From Candidatus Sodaliphilus limicaballi (lineage in GTDB: Bacteria; Bacteroidota; Bacteroidia; Bacteroidales; Muribaculaceae), in assembly GCA_018065815.1 (NCBI GenBank), contig JAGHSP010000079.1, positions 1 through 9,933 on the forward strand: a DNA stretch of 9,933 nucleotides, given 5' to 3'. Every line of letters starts with the position of its first letter. The first letter of the stretch is position 1. Positions 1 to 7,273 of the stretch are shown here, piece after piece. The notes under the pieces were generated by a model. The model was given only the letters and a program-made list of their open reading frames with translations. It did no database searches and was not told the DNA's origin. The position numbers and the translations under genes are program-made.

Positions 1-116
1 GCGTGGAACTCAACGAGGAATTCATCAAGGGGCTCTCACCCGAGGACCAACAGGCAGCCGACCAAATCAACCGCCGCACCGAGTTCCAAGTCATCTCCAC
101 AGTTAACCAGTATTGA
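1..116 (+). CDS. OmpA-family protein, C-terminal end (partial)
   Basis: Only the last 37 codons are in the window; the reading frame starts at base 3 and ends with TGA at 114-116. The visible peptide has an acidic helix (residues ELNEEFIKGLSPEDQQAAD) followed by INRRTEF and a short beta-like tail ending VNQY. The N-R-R-x-E-F signature is the end of the OmpA C-terminal peptidoglycan-binding domain, where the arginine-rich stretch follows the diaminopimelate-contacting part. In Bacteroidota such domains end large envelope proteins (often with TPR or WD40-like parts) anchored to peptidoglycan from the outer membrane. The upstream part is missing, so size, signal peptide and other domains cannot be told. 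No overlap with korA; 300 bp separate them, so it belongs to another transcript. Confidence 0.72.
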   Translation, partial: VELNEEFIKGLSPEDQQAADQINRRTEFQVISTVNQY

Positions 117-179
117 CCTTTTGCCAACAGCGACACAGGACGCAACAAGCATAGCCTGCTGGGGGCAACGTCAGAGAAG

Positions 180-201
180 CCCTGTATTGGACTCCACAGG
201 G
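180..201 (+). terminator. Weak hairpin, possible terminator of the OmpA-family gene
   Basis: CCCTGT (180-185) pairs with ACAGGG (196-201), and GGA/TCC inside the loop can extend the pairing with a bulge. It lies 64 bp after the stop codon. There is no T-tract behind it, so it is at best a non-canonical terminator. Confidence 0.25.
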
Positions 202-202
202 G

Positions 203-249
203 GAGGGAGTGGCAAAATGCGCTTTGATTTCGCATTTTGACACACCCTC
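203..249. repeat. 47-bp inverted repeat (19-bp arms, 9-bp loop)
   Basis: The left arm at 203-221 and the right arm at 231-249 are reverse complements at 17 of 19 positions; the inner nine bases (CAAAATGCG / CGCATTTTG) are perfect. The loop is CTTTGATTT. No T-tract follows, so it does not look like an ordinary intrinsic terminator. Read inward from the right end the arm is GAGGGTGTGTCAAAATGCG, which resembles terminal inverted repeats of insertion sequences in this phylum as I remember them; that is recollection, not a search. It could be a relic of such an element, a small palindromic repeat present in many copies, or a transcript-end structure. Confidence 0.6.
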
Positions 250-341
250 TTCGTCCATGCTAAACATGATACCACCTGCGATTTAGGCCACAATTAACGC
301 AGTTTAAACAAATTCTTAAGGTGCATTACGTAAAAAAGTAG

Positions 342-349
342 TACCTTTG
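342..349 (+). promoter_or_regulatory. Bacteroidota -7 promoter box for korAB
   Basis: TACCTTTG fits the TAnnTTTG -7 consensus of the Bacteroidota primary sigma factor. No clear TTTG -33 box is seen at the usual 19-21 bp upstream. Transcription would begin near 354-357, giving a leader of about 60 bases before the korA start at 417. Confidence 0.7.
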
Positions 350-416
350 TGCCCAAATGCGTGTAAATGCGCTCACACTGACTAACATTGGGAAATTAAA
401 CAATAATATATTAGTA

Positions 417-2261
417 ATGGAAGAAAAAGCAAAGGTCCAGTTTCGCCAGAGCATCGTAGTGCGTTTTGCCGGCGATAGCGGCGACGGCATGCAGCTCGCG
501 GGCACCATATTCAGCAACGTGAGTGCCGGACTGGGCGACCAAATCTCTACATTCCCCGACTATCCCGCCGAGGTGCGCGCCCCGCAAGGCAGCCTCAACG
601 GCGTGTCGGGATTCCAAGTTCACATGGGTCATGGCGTGCACACACCCGGCGACGAGTGCGATGTGCTGGTGGCAATGAACCCCGCGGCACTCAAGCAGAA
701 CGCCAAGTATCTGCGCAAGGGCGGTGCCGCCATTGTCGATATCGGCACTTTCAACCTGGGCGGTCTTGACAAAGCCCTGTTCACCACCGACGACCCCTAC
801 ACCGAGATCAACCTGCGCGGACAGGTGGTGGAGGTGCCCATGACTTCACTGGTGAAGGCTGCACTCGAAGACACAGGCATGGACTTCAAGGCACAGATGA
901 AGTGCCGCAACATGTTTGCCCTGGGCCTCGTGTGCTGGCTGTTCAACATCCCCATGGAGTCACCCATCAAGTTCATCAACAACAAGTTTGCAAGCAAGCC
1001 CGCCATTGCTCAAGCCAACGAGAAGGTGATACGCGGCGGTTATGACTACGGTCACAACATCCACGCCAGCGTGTCAACCTATCGCATCGAGACCGAGGAG
1101 CAGCGCCCGGGCATCTATACAGATGTCAACGGCAACAAGGCTACAGCCTGGGGCCTCATCATGGCGTCGGAGAAGAGCGGACGTCCCCTCTTTCTGGGTT
1201 CATATCCCATCACCCCCGCCACCGACATCCTGCACGAGCTCGCTAAACGCCGCGACCTGGGCGTGAAGGCTGTGCAGATGGAGGACGAGATAGGCGGCAT
1301 CTGCGCTGCTGTGGGAGCCTCGTTTGCAGGCAACCTGGCAGTGACTAGCACATCGGGGCCTGGCCTGTCGCTCAAGAGCGAGGCTCTGGGTCTGGCAGTG
1401 ATGGCCGAGCTTCCCCTCGTGCTCATCGACGTGCAGCGCGGCGGTCCCTCGACCGGACTTCCCACCAAGACCGAGCAGACCGACCTGCAGCAGGCGCTCT
1501 ACGGACGTAGCGGCGAGTGTCCCCTCGTGGTGCTGGCAGCGCTCAGCCCCACCGACTGCTTCAACATGGCATTTGAGGCGGCGCGCATCGCCATCGAGCA
1601 CATGACCCCCGTGGTGCTGCTCACCGATGCCTTCATCGCCAACGGCTCTAGCGCGTGGCGCATCCCCGAGGAGGACGAATATCCCGAGATAAAACCCAAC
1701 TACGTGCCCGACTCGCTCAAGGCAGTGTGGAAACCCTACATGCGCGACGCACGCGGCGTGCGCTACTGGGCCATCCCCGGCACACCCGGACTGGAGCACC
1801 TCGTGGGCGGACTCGAAAAGGACTACAACAGCGGCATCATCAGCAACGACCCCATCAACCATGCCCACATGGTGGAGACACGCCACCGCAAGGTGGAGAA
1901 TGTGGCACAGGACATCCCCGAGCTGCAACTGCGCGGTGACCGCGACGCCGACACCATAATCGTGGGTTGGGGCGGCACCTATGGCCACATCCTCGACGCA
2001 GTGCGTGCCGTGCGCAGTCAGGGCAAGAAACTCGCCATGACACAGTTCCGCTACATCAACCCGCTGCCCAAGAACACCGCCGACGTGCTCAACCGCTTCA
2101 AGACCGTGATCGTGGCCGAGCTCAACGACGGCCAGTTTGCCTCTTACCTGCAGTCAAAGATGCCGGCACTCAACATCTGCCACATCAACAAGGTGCAGGG
2201 ACAGCCATTCATGGTGCAGGAAATCGTGAACGAAATCAATAAAGTAATGGAGGACGAATAA
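417..2261 (+). CDS. korA: 2-oxoacid:ferredoxin oxidoreductase, fused gamma-alpha subunit (probably 2-oxoglutarate)
   Basis: Catalytic subunit that with KorB converts a 2-oxoacid, CoA and oxidised ferredoxin to acyl-CoA, CO2 and reduced ferredoxin in the cytoplasm. With start at 417 it has 614 residues. The N-terminal gamma domain (about 12-200) begins with IVVRFAGDSGDG (13-24) and carries FPDYPAEVRAPQG. The alpha domain follows, with YPITP (263-267), the substrate-contacting motif of the family, then TSGPGLSL (312-319) and the signature GGPSTGLPTKTEQTDL (342-357). This gamma-alpha fusion is the usual Bacteroidota KorA form; no ferredoxin-type 4Fe-4S domain is present. The frame is open back to an ATG at 357, but that codon sits at the predicted transcription start, and the extra 20 residues (MRVNALTLTN...) look unlike the family, so 417 is preferred. 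2-Oxoglutarate rather than pyruvate or branched-chain acids is inferred from family resemblance only. Confidence 0.93.
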   Translation: MEEKAKVQFRQSIVVRFAGDSGDGMQLAGTIFSNVSAGLGDQISTFPDYPAEVRAPQGSLNGVSGFQVHMGHGVHTPGDECDVLVAMNPAALKQNAKYLRKGGAAIVDIGTFNLGGLDKALFTTDDPYTEINLRGQVVEVPMTSLVKAALEDTGMDFKAQMKCRNMFALGLVCWLFNIPMESPIKFINNKFASKPAIAQANEKVIRGGYDYGHNIHASVSTYRIETEEQRPGIYTDVNGNKATAWGLIMASEKSGRPLFLGSYPITPATDILHELAKRRDLGVKAVQMEDEIGGICAAVGASFAGNLAVTSTSGPGLSLKSEALGLAVMAELPLVLIDVQRGGPSTGLPTKTEQTDLQQALYGRSGECPLVVLAALSPTDCFNMAFEAARIAIEHMTPVVLLTDAFIANGSSAWRIPEEDEYPEIKPNYVPDSLKAVWKPYMRDARGVRYWAIPGTPGLEHLVGGLEKDYNSGIISNDPINHAHMVETRHRKVENVAQDIPELQLRGDRDADTIIVGWGGTYGHILDAVRAVRSQGKKLAMTQFRYINPLPKNTADVLNRFKTVIVAELNDGQFASYLQSKMPALNICHINKVQGQPFMVQEIVNEINKVMEDE

Positions 2262-2265
2262 AGAT

Positions 2266-3306
2266 ATGGACGAGAAGAACATTCAGCAACAAGGCGAACA
2301 ACAACAGTTTGTTCAACGCGACTACAAGAACGACCAGACCGTGCGCTGGTGTCCCGGCTGCGGCAACCACGCCATCCTCAACGTGCTCCACAAGTCAATG
2401 GCCGAACTGGGTATCCCGCCCCACATGACCGCAGTAATCTCGGGCATCGGATGCAGCTCTCGCCTGCCCTACTACATGAGCACCTATGCCTTCCACACCA
2501 TCCACGGCCGCGGCGGCGCTGTGGCAAGCGGCTTCAAGACCGCTAACCCCGAGATGACCGTGTGGCAGGTGAGCGGCGACGGCGACTGCCTCGCCATAGG
2601 CGGCAATCACTTCATCCACGAGGTGCGCCGCAACATGGACCTCAACCTCCTGCTGCTCAACAACAAGATCTACGGCCTCACCAAGGGACAGTACTCTCCC
2701 ACCAGTGCCCGCGGCTTCGTGTCCAAGTCGTCGCCCTACGGCACCGTTGAAGACCCGTTCATCCCCGCCGAGCTCGTATTCGGCGCACGCGGCACATTCT
2801 TTGCCCGCAGCATCGACATGGAGCTCAAAATAAGCCAGGAGTGCATGGTGGCGGCAGTGAAGCACACCGGTTGCTCGGTAGTGGAAATACTGCAAAATTG
2901 CATGATATTCAACGACGGCATACACAAGCACATAGCCGACCGCGCCTTCCGTGCCGACCGCACCATCCACCTCGTCCACGGCGAGAAGATGGTTTATGGC
3001 AAGGACAATGACAAGGGCCTCGTGCAAGACGGCTTCGGCCTCAAGGCCGTGACCATAGGCCAGGACGGCTACACGCTCGACGACGTGCTCGTGCACGACG
3101 CGCACTGCCGCGACTACTTCCTGCACCAGCAGCTCGCCATGATGGACGGCACCGACCTGCCCGTGGCACTGGGCGTGATACGCGACGTGGAGGCTCCCAG
3201 CTATGAGACCTGCGTTGCACAGCAAGTCGAGGAAGCAAAGGCCAAGCACGGCTTCTCATGCCTGCGCGACGTCATCCTCACCGGCGACACCTGGGAGGTG
3301 AAGTAA
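2266..3306 (+). CDS. korB: 2-oxoacid:ferredoxin oxidoreductase, beta subunit (TPP-binding)
   Basis: The 346-residue partner of KorA, holding thiamine diphosphate and the single [4Fe-4S] cluster that passes electrons to ferredoxin. CPGCG is at 29-33 and IGCSSR at 61-66; with C212 (ILQNC) these give the four cluster cysteines C29, C32, C63 and C212, with spacing close to characterised short beta subunits. The TPP/Mg motif runs from GDGD (104-107) to LNN (131-133), followed by IYGLTKGQYSPTS. All key residues are present, so the enzyme should be active. A glutamine-rich N-terminus (residues 7-14) precedes the domain. It starts 4 bp after korA; GGAGG at 2249-2253, inside the korA end and 12 bp before the ATG, is a rather strong Shine-Dalgarno-like site for this phylum and fits translational coupling. 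The operon stops after korB; no separate gamma or delta subunit gene follows. Confidence 0.95.
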   Translation: MDEKNIQQQGEQQQFVQRDYKNDQTVRWCPGCGNHAILNVLHKSMAELGIPPHMTAVISGIGCSSRLPYYMSTYAFHTIHGRGGAVASGFKTANPEMTVWQVSGDGDCLAIGGNHFIHEVRRNMDLNLLLLNNKIYGLTKGQYSPTSARGFVSKSSPYGTVEDPFIPAELVFGARGTFFARSIDMELKISQECMVAAVKHTGCSVVEILQNCMIFNDGIHKHIADRAFRADRTIHLVHGEKMVYGKDNDKGLVQDGFGLKAVTIGQDGYTLDDVLVHDAHCRDYFLHQQLAMMDGTDLPVALGVIRDVEAPSYETCVAQQVEEAKAKHGFSCLRDVILTGDTWEVK

Positions 3307-3323
3307 TATCGAAACAACACTAT

Positions 3324-3359
3324 AAGCGAGGCTGCCAAAACTGCCAGGCAGCCTCGCTT
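3324..3359 (+). terminator. korAB end hairpin (perfect 13-bp stem)
   Basis: AAGCGAGGCTGCC (3324-3336) and GGCAGCCTCGCTT (3347-3359) form a perfect 13-bp stem with a 10-base loop, 17 bp after the korB stop. The bases after it (GCTATTGAAAA) are not a T-tract on either strand, so termination efficiency is uncertain; it may act mainly as a 3'-end stabiliser. Confidence 0.65.
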
Positions 3360-3388
3360 GCTATTGAAAACCAACAAAATAACAATGT

Positions 3389-3433
3389 AACAACCTTGTT
3401 ACTAACAACATTGTTACAAACAACCTTGTTTAA
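3389..3433. repeat. Three tandem 15-bp palindromic repeats, putative operator array
   Basis: Units at 3389-3403, 3404-3418 and 3419-3433 read AACAACCTTGTTACT, AACAACATTGTTACA and AACAACCTTGTTTAA. Each centres on AACAA-nn-TTGTT; the first extends to a perfect 16-bp palindrome GTAACAACCTTGTTAC (3387-3402). Centres are exactly 15 bp apart. The third unit contains the TTG of the -33 element of the promoter that follows. This layout suits a dimeric regulator binding side by side and blocking RNA polymerase; the protein is unknown. Confidence 0.75.
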
Positions 3434-3456
3434 TTCAAAAAAAAATTATACCTTTG
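3426..3456 (+). promoter_or_regulatory. Promoter of the ATPase gene (-33 TTG, -7 TACCTTTG)
   Basis: TACCTTTG at 3449-3456 matches the TAnnTTTG -7 box, and TTG at 3426-3428 lies 20 bp upstream, the expected place for the -33 element. The -33 element lies within the third palindromic repeat. The start codon at 3477 would follow a leader of only about 14 bases. Confidence 0.75.
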
Positions 3457-3476
3457 CCCCACAAAAGTATAAAATC

Positions 3477-4622
3477 ATGAACACAGATTATGTTTTTCCC
3501 TTTGTATTTGGCACCAAGGCTGATGGGGAAAGATTTACCGATAGAAAAGAAGAAACCAAAGCATTATTGCAAAACTTCACTCATGGAGTAAACACAATAA
3601 TAATCTCGCCACGTCGTATGGGCAAAACATCGCTTGTGGAGCGAACAATTAATTTAATTGAAGATTGTGATATAAAGATTGCAAAATTTGATGCTTTCGG
3701 TTGTAGATGCGAACAAGATTTTGTTGACGCACTCGCTACAGCCGTCATGAAAGCCACATCCAATAAGTGGGAAGAATGGATAGAAAACGCAAAAACTTTC
3801 CTTCCTCGTTTCGTCCCTAAAATCAGCGTTGGACCCGACCCGATGAACGACTTCTCGGTTTCGCTTGAATACAACCGTGCTAACCACACGACCGAGGACA
3901 TATTGCAATTACCTGAGATTATAGCACAAGAAAAGGGAATACGTCTCCTTATCTGCATAGATGAGTTTCAACAAATTGGCGAATTTGCCGATTCATTGAC
4001 ATTCCAGAAGAAATTAAGAAGCGTGTGGCAATTGCAGAGTCATGTTTCTTACTGCCTCTATGGAAGTAAAAAACACATGATGGAAAATATTTTTCTGAGT
4101 CACAGTCATCCTTTCTATCGCTTTGGAGACATAATGTACCTCAAAAAAATCAGTGAAACTGATTGGGTCTCATTCATCTGCCAGCGATTTGAAGCCACGG
4201 GCAAAAACATTTCAAAGGATTTGGCACGAGAAATTTGCGTCACAACTGATTGTTATTCGGCCTACGTTCAGCAACTGGCATGGTTCGTTTGGATCCAAAC
4301 AGACGATACCGCCAACGAGGATTGCCTGAATAAAGCCATTAACCGCTTGCTTGATGCAAACGAATCTCTTTTTATCAACCAGACTGAAAAGTTGTCTGAT
4401 TTTCAGATGAATTTCCTACACGCAATTGCCGACGGAATCCATACTTCATTTAGCCAGCAAAACGTCCTAAGCCGTTATCGAATAGGAACATCGGCCAATG
4501 TGTCCCGTCTTAAAAAATCATTAATCGAGAAGGATCTGATTGATACAATTGCACCCAACCAAGTCGATTTTGCCGACCCTATTCTTTGTTTATGGTTAAA
4601 GAAACGAGTGTGGAGACAGTGA
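3477..4622 (+). CDS. Archaeal-type (PF01637-like) AAA/STAND ATPase with C-terminal winged helix
   Basis: A 381-residue P-loop ATPase of unknown role. The N-terminus has the FxDR-type start of this family (RFTDRKEE, 19-26). Walker A is ISPRRMGKTS (43-52), with serine where most members have glycine. Walker B is LLICIDEFQQI (157-167). YGSKKHMM (195-202) is in the place of the sensor-like G-S/T motif. The C-terminal part (about 305-371) looks like a winged helix and ends FADPILCLWLKK (365-376), the F-x-DP-x(3)-W motif usual for the family. Relatives are standalone ATPases in mobile or variable loci; function is not established. The frame is open upstream to 3258 inside korB, but promoter and hairpin both lie in that extension, so 3477 is the start. 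It is AT-rich (19/60 G+C in 3661-3720) next to GC-rich korB, has its own promoter and terminator, and no visible partner gene, which suggests an acquired single-gene cassette. Confidence 0.85.
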   Translation: MNTDYVFPFVFGTKADGERFTDRKEETKALLQNFTHGVNTIIISPRRMGKTSLVERTINLIEDCDIKIAKFDAFGCRCEQDFVDALATAVMKATSNKWEEWIENAKTFLPRFVPKISVGPDPMNDFSVSLEYNRANHTTEDILQLPEIIAQEKGIRLLICIDEFQQIGEFADSLTFQKKLRSVWQLQSHVSYCLYGSKKHMMENIFLSHSHPFYRFGDIMYLKKISETDWVSFICQRFEATGKNISKDLAREICVTTDCYSAYVQQLAWFVWIQTDDTANEDCLNKAINRLLDANESLFINQTEKLSDFQMNFLHAIADGIHTSFSQQNVLSRYRIGTSANVSRLKKSLIEKDLIDTIAPNQVDFADPILCLWLKKRVWRQ

Positions 4623-4666
4623 GTATTGTGGAGCGAACGAGTGCACAACCAAGTTAGTAGAGTCTA

Positions 4667-4703
4667 AAAAGAGCCTGCGGTCAATGCGATCGCAGGCTCT
4701 TTT
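4667..4703. terminator. Bidirectional intrinsic terminator
   Basis: AAAAGAGCCTGCG (4667-4679) and CGCAGGCTCTTTT (4691-4703) form a perfect 13-bp stem with an 11-base loop. The plus strand gives CTCTTTTATTT and the minus strand CTCTTTTT, so it can end both the ATPase transcript and the convergent LRR-protein transcript, whose stop codon is 71 bp away. Confidence 0.88.
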
Positions 4704-4774
4704 ATTTATGGTGGGTTTTGTTAATTCAGGGACAAGATAAATCATCCCACTTTAAACCTTGTGTTCAATCGGGG

Positions 4775-7198
4775 TTACTTGCCCAGTACAATGTTGAGTG
4801 TGGCATTCACGTCGGTGATGTCAACAATGCCATTGCCGTCAACGTCGGCACGGCCATCATACTTGCTTGCGGTGTCCTTGCCCAGCACGATGTTGAGCAG
4901 GATATTCGCATCGCTGATGTCAACTATGCCGTTGCCGTCAACGTCACCTGTAACGGTAATCACGCCGCCTATGGGCTTAATATTGAAGAACTTCTTCCAG
5001 GTGCTGTCAGTCTTGTACTTATCCACGCTGATAGCGGGGACATAAAGGGTAGCGTGCTCGTAGGTGTTGGTCGCGAATGCGAGATCACTGGTTGTGGGAG
5101 GAATGATGTTGTGTGATGTGATTGATGTGAGAGCATCTGTCCAAAATGCACTCATGCCAATGCTTTCCACCATTTCGGGCAATTCAATTTCGGTTATACT
5201 TGTTCCGTAAAACGCGTCATCGTTTATTTTCACAAGATAATTGGGTAAAGTCACCTTGTTGATCTTGCTCACATTGAAACACAGCATGTCACCAATCTCG
5301 GTAATGAGATATTTCTTGTTGGCTCCATTGGTCTCGTCGGTCTCAAAGTCAGAACATTGAAACGCTGTAATCAGGCCATTGCGGGTTTTGGGTGCATAAA
5401 CATACTTGGCCTTGCCGGCATAGTTCACGCCGTCAACGGTGATGGGTGTAGAACTCAAAACAGTCATGTGGTACTGTGTATCGTCTTTTCCGTCACGATA
5501 AGAGAAGTCATAAGCGCCCCTTGTGATAGACGCAAAAACGCCTCGGCAAGCAGTATTACTATTGTAATTTGCGATGCTTTCTGCGGGTACATGCAGCTTG
5601 GCGCTACTGTTAACATTGTTGAAGCCCCACTGGTAAGATGAGGGATAACCATAGTTAATGTAGAGGTTTTCGAGGCTCTGTGTGCCTGCAACGAAATAGT
5701 AGTGAAGCGACCTACATGACGAGGGAATGAGGATGTTCTTGATGGGAGTGCCGCTGAACGCGTAAGCACCCACATACTTCAATCCGTAAGAGAAATAGAG
5801 GTCACTTGCAAGCGCAGTGTTGGCAAACGCATAGTTGCCCACGTAAGTCACATTAGGACTCAGGGTGAGGGCGTTCATCTGCTTCTCGCCATAGAATGCG
5901 TATGTACTGATGGTATCGACATTCGCGCCCAGGGTTACCTTGTACTTGCCAGAGCCGCCGTTGCCCGAGTAATTGTCAACGACATACTGACCCACGCTGG
6001 TAACAATATACTTCTTATTGTTAAAAGTAACGCTTGCTGCAATCTTGAGCTCGGTTGAACCCCACTTGGGATACCACGAGTCGTAGCGCACACGGCCCTG
6101 ATACTGCACGCCGTCGATGGTCTCGGCCTTGGTGCTAACTACTGTGTAGCCGCTGTGGGGCTTGCGAATGTTCGAATTGGAATTGATGTCGGTACCGATG
6201 TCATAAGAACCGTTGGTAATGGTCCAGCCGCTGAACTTACCGGTGCCTTTGTAAGAGTTAATGGCGCTATAAGGCACGTGCAGGGTAGCCTGGGCAGGGG
6301 CATTCCTCATCATGTAATCATTAAAATAAGGAAGTGTTGAGGCGTTGATACCCACGTCTTTCAGCGATCCACAGTTGCTGAACACGTCCTTGCCAAAACT
6401 CAACATGGTGCTTGGCATCCACACGCCCTCTACGACCGCTCCGGCAAACGCTTCGTTGCCTACGGTTAACACGCCATAAGGCAAGTGAATGCTCTTGATG
6501 GTGCGGTTGCCCTTGAAGGCGTTTTGACCGATACCCGCTACATTGGGTTTGAAACTTGACTGATAGAGGTTGATGCCATCATAAGCCGCGGGGCAACAGT
6601 AAAGAGTGCTGAAAGACTTGCTGTACAGCATACCCAAATATGAGGCATACTTGGTATTCTTGGTGTCAACAACAATCTCGGTCAAGTTGATACAGTTGTC
6701 AACAAAGGAGGTTTGAGCGATTGATGTCACTGTCGAGGGGATTGAGAGAGACGTCAGGTTGGAACATGAGCTGAAAGCATAAGAGCCAATCTCCTGCACG
6801 CCATCCTGAAGATCAATGCTTGAGAGACGTGAACCATAGAATGCACGAGTGCCAATCACCTTTGCTGGAGTAGCGACGGTGCTGACCCTGGTATTCATGA
6901 ACGCTTCATCTCCGATTCTTGTAAGATAGGCGGCAGGAGTCATGTTACATGTAGTGAACGCATCGTTGTTCTTGAAGGCACCGTCAGCGATTTCGGTAAT
7001 GTGATAATAAGTACCATCGTATGTTGTACCTGCATAGATCATGATTGATGTGAGCGTTTTGCCTTTAGTCGTGAGGCCGGTAATCTTAACTTCGTCGCTC
7101 GATACCGTCTCATAATTAAAAGTCTCGGACGAGAACGTCAACGCATGCGCCGCGGTTGCCACAGCACACGTCAATAAAAGTGTAAGAAATTTCTTCAT
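4775..7198 (-). CDS. Secreted BspA-like leucine-rich repeat protein with C-terminal dockerin pair
   Basis: An 807-residue exported protein. Residues 1-19 (MKKFLTLLLTCAVATAAHA) are a signal peptide with likely cleavage after AHA; C11 is not in a good lipobox. The body is three blocks of BspA/LRR_5 repeats, about 20-334, 335-563 and 564-742, with the repeated pattern I-G-x-x-A-F followed by L-x-x-I-x-L/I-P (for example EIGSYAF 136-142, YVGNYAF 452-458). Each block ends with a capping motif, LHVP at 306-309 and 535-538 and LYVP at 718-721. Blocks 2 and 3 open with I/VDGVxYxGxxxY (361-372, 588-599). Residues 751-807 are two dockerin-type Ca-binding loops. LRR_5 proteins often act in adhesion or binding of host or dietary ligands; the ligand here is unknown. 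It is monocistronic, convergent with the ATPase gene, and has intermediate base composition. Confidence 0.9.
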   Translation of the reverse strand: MKKFLTLLLTCAVATAAHALTFSSETFNYETVSSDEVKITGLTTKGKTLTSIMIYAGTTYDGTYYHITEIADGAFKNNDAFTTCNMTPAAYLTRIGDEAFMNTRVSTVATPAKVIGTRAFYGSRLSSIDLQDGVQEIGSYAFSSCSNLTSLSIPSTVTSIAQTSFVDNCINLTEIVVDTKNTKYASYLGMLYSKSFSTLYCCPAAYDGINLYQSSFKPNVAGIGQNAFKGNRTIKSIHLPYGVLTVGNEAFAGAVVEGVWMPSTMLSFGKDVFSNCGSLKDVGINASTLPYFNDYMMRNAPAQATLHVPYSAINSYKGTGKFSGWTITNGSYDIGTDINSNSNIRKPHSGYTVVSTKAETIDGVQYQGRVRYDSWYPKWGSTELKIAASVTFNNKKYIVTSVGQYVVDNYSGNGGSGKYKVTLGANVDTISTYAFYGEKQMNALTLSPNVTYVGNYAFANTALASDLYFSYGLKYVGAYAFSGTPIKNILIPSSCRSLHYYFVAGTQSLENLYINYGYPSSYQWGFNNVNSSAKLHVPAESIANYNSNTACRGVFASITRGAYDFSYRDGKDDTQYHMTVLSSTPITVDGVNYAGKAKYVYAPKTRNGLITAFQCSDFETDETNGANKKYLITEIGDMLCFNVSKINKVTLPNYLVKINDDAFYGTSITEIELPEMVESIGMSAFWTDALTSITSHNIIPPTTSDLAFATNTYEHATLYVPAISVDKYKTDSTWKKFFNIKPIGGVITVTGDVDGNGIVDISDANILLNIVLGKDTASKYDGRADVDGNGIVDITDVNATLNIVLGK
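4778..4948 (-). repeat. Tandem dockerin type I-like Ca-binding repeat (coding)
   Basis: The last 57 codons encode two near-identical loops, DVDGNGIVDISD (752-763) and DVDGNGIVDITD (785-796), each followed by a helix ending LNIVLGK. Ligand positions 1, 3, 5, 9 and 12 are D, D, N, D and D in both, so calcium binding is expected. The two DNA copies (4781-4846 and 4880-4945) are 99 bp apart and agree at 54 of 66 bases, indicating fairly recent duplication or strong constraint. The protein stops immediately after the second repeat. Confidence 0.85.
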
Positions 7199-7273
7199 AA
7201 ATTTATGTATTTATTAATAATTTTGTCAAATGATGTGCACTCGCAATTATCAACAGCAAAAAGTTTTAATTCA

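Larger units (their letters stand above)
117..416. other. Non-coding spacer between the OmpA-family gene and korA
   Basis: Three hundred bases without a convincing gene. It contains a weak hairpin (180-201), a 47-bp inverted repeat (203-249), the korA promoter box (342-349) and the presumed korA leader. Short reading frames across 195-280 exist on the plus strand but have no start or homology that I recognise. I see no tRNA or riboswitch structure. Confidence 0.6.

Noticed and set aside
357..416. Upstream in-frame ATG that would lengthen KorA by 20 residues.
   Set aside because: It lies only 8 bp after the TAnnTTTG box, at the predicted transcription start, and the added peptide does not look like the family N-terminus; 417 fits better.
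1200..1988. Long minus-strand open frame of 262 codons opposite korA.
   Set aside because: It is a shadow of GC-rich codon usage in korA; the peptide is low-complexity, rich in H, A, G and V, and lacks recognisable domains.
2395..3249. Long minus-strand open frame of 284 codons opposite korB.
   Set aside because: Same cause: the opposite-strand shadow of a well-supported gene, with no promoter and no domain.
3387..3431. CRISPR array or replication iterons at the 15-bp repeats.
   Set aside because: Units are too short, have no spacers and no cas or rep gene nearby; overlap with a promoter favours operators.
3258..3476. In-frame extension of the ATPase gene back into korB.
   Set aside because: The extension crosses the end of korB, the hairpin, the palindrome array and the promoter; the ATG at 3477 follows the promoter directly.
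4718..5116. Plus-strand 132-codon frame opposite the dockerin end of the LRR gene.
   Set aside because: Its internal repetition simply mirrors the duplicated dockerin DNA; no promoter or ribosome-binding site is seen.
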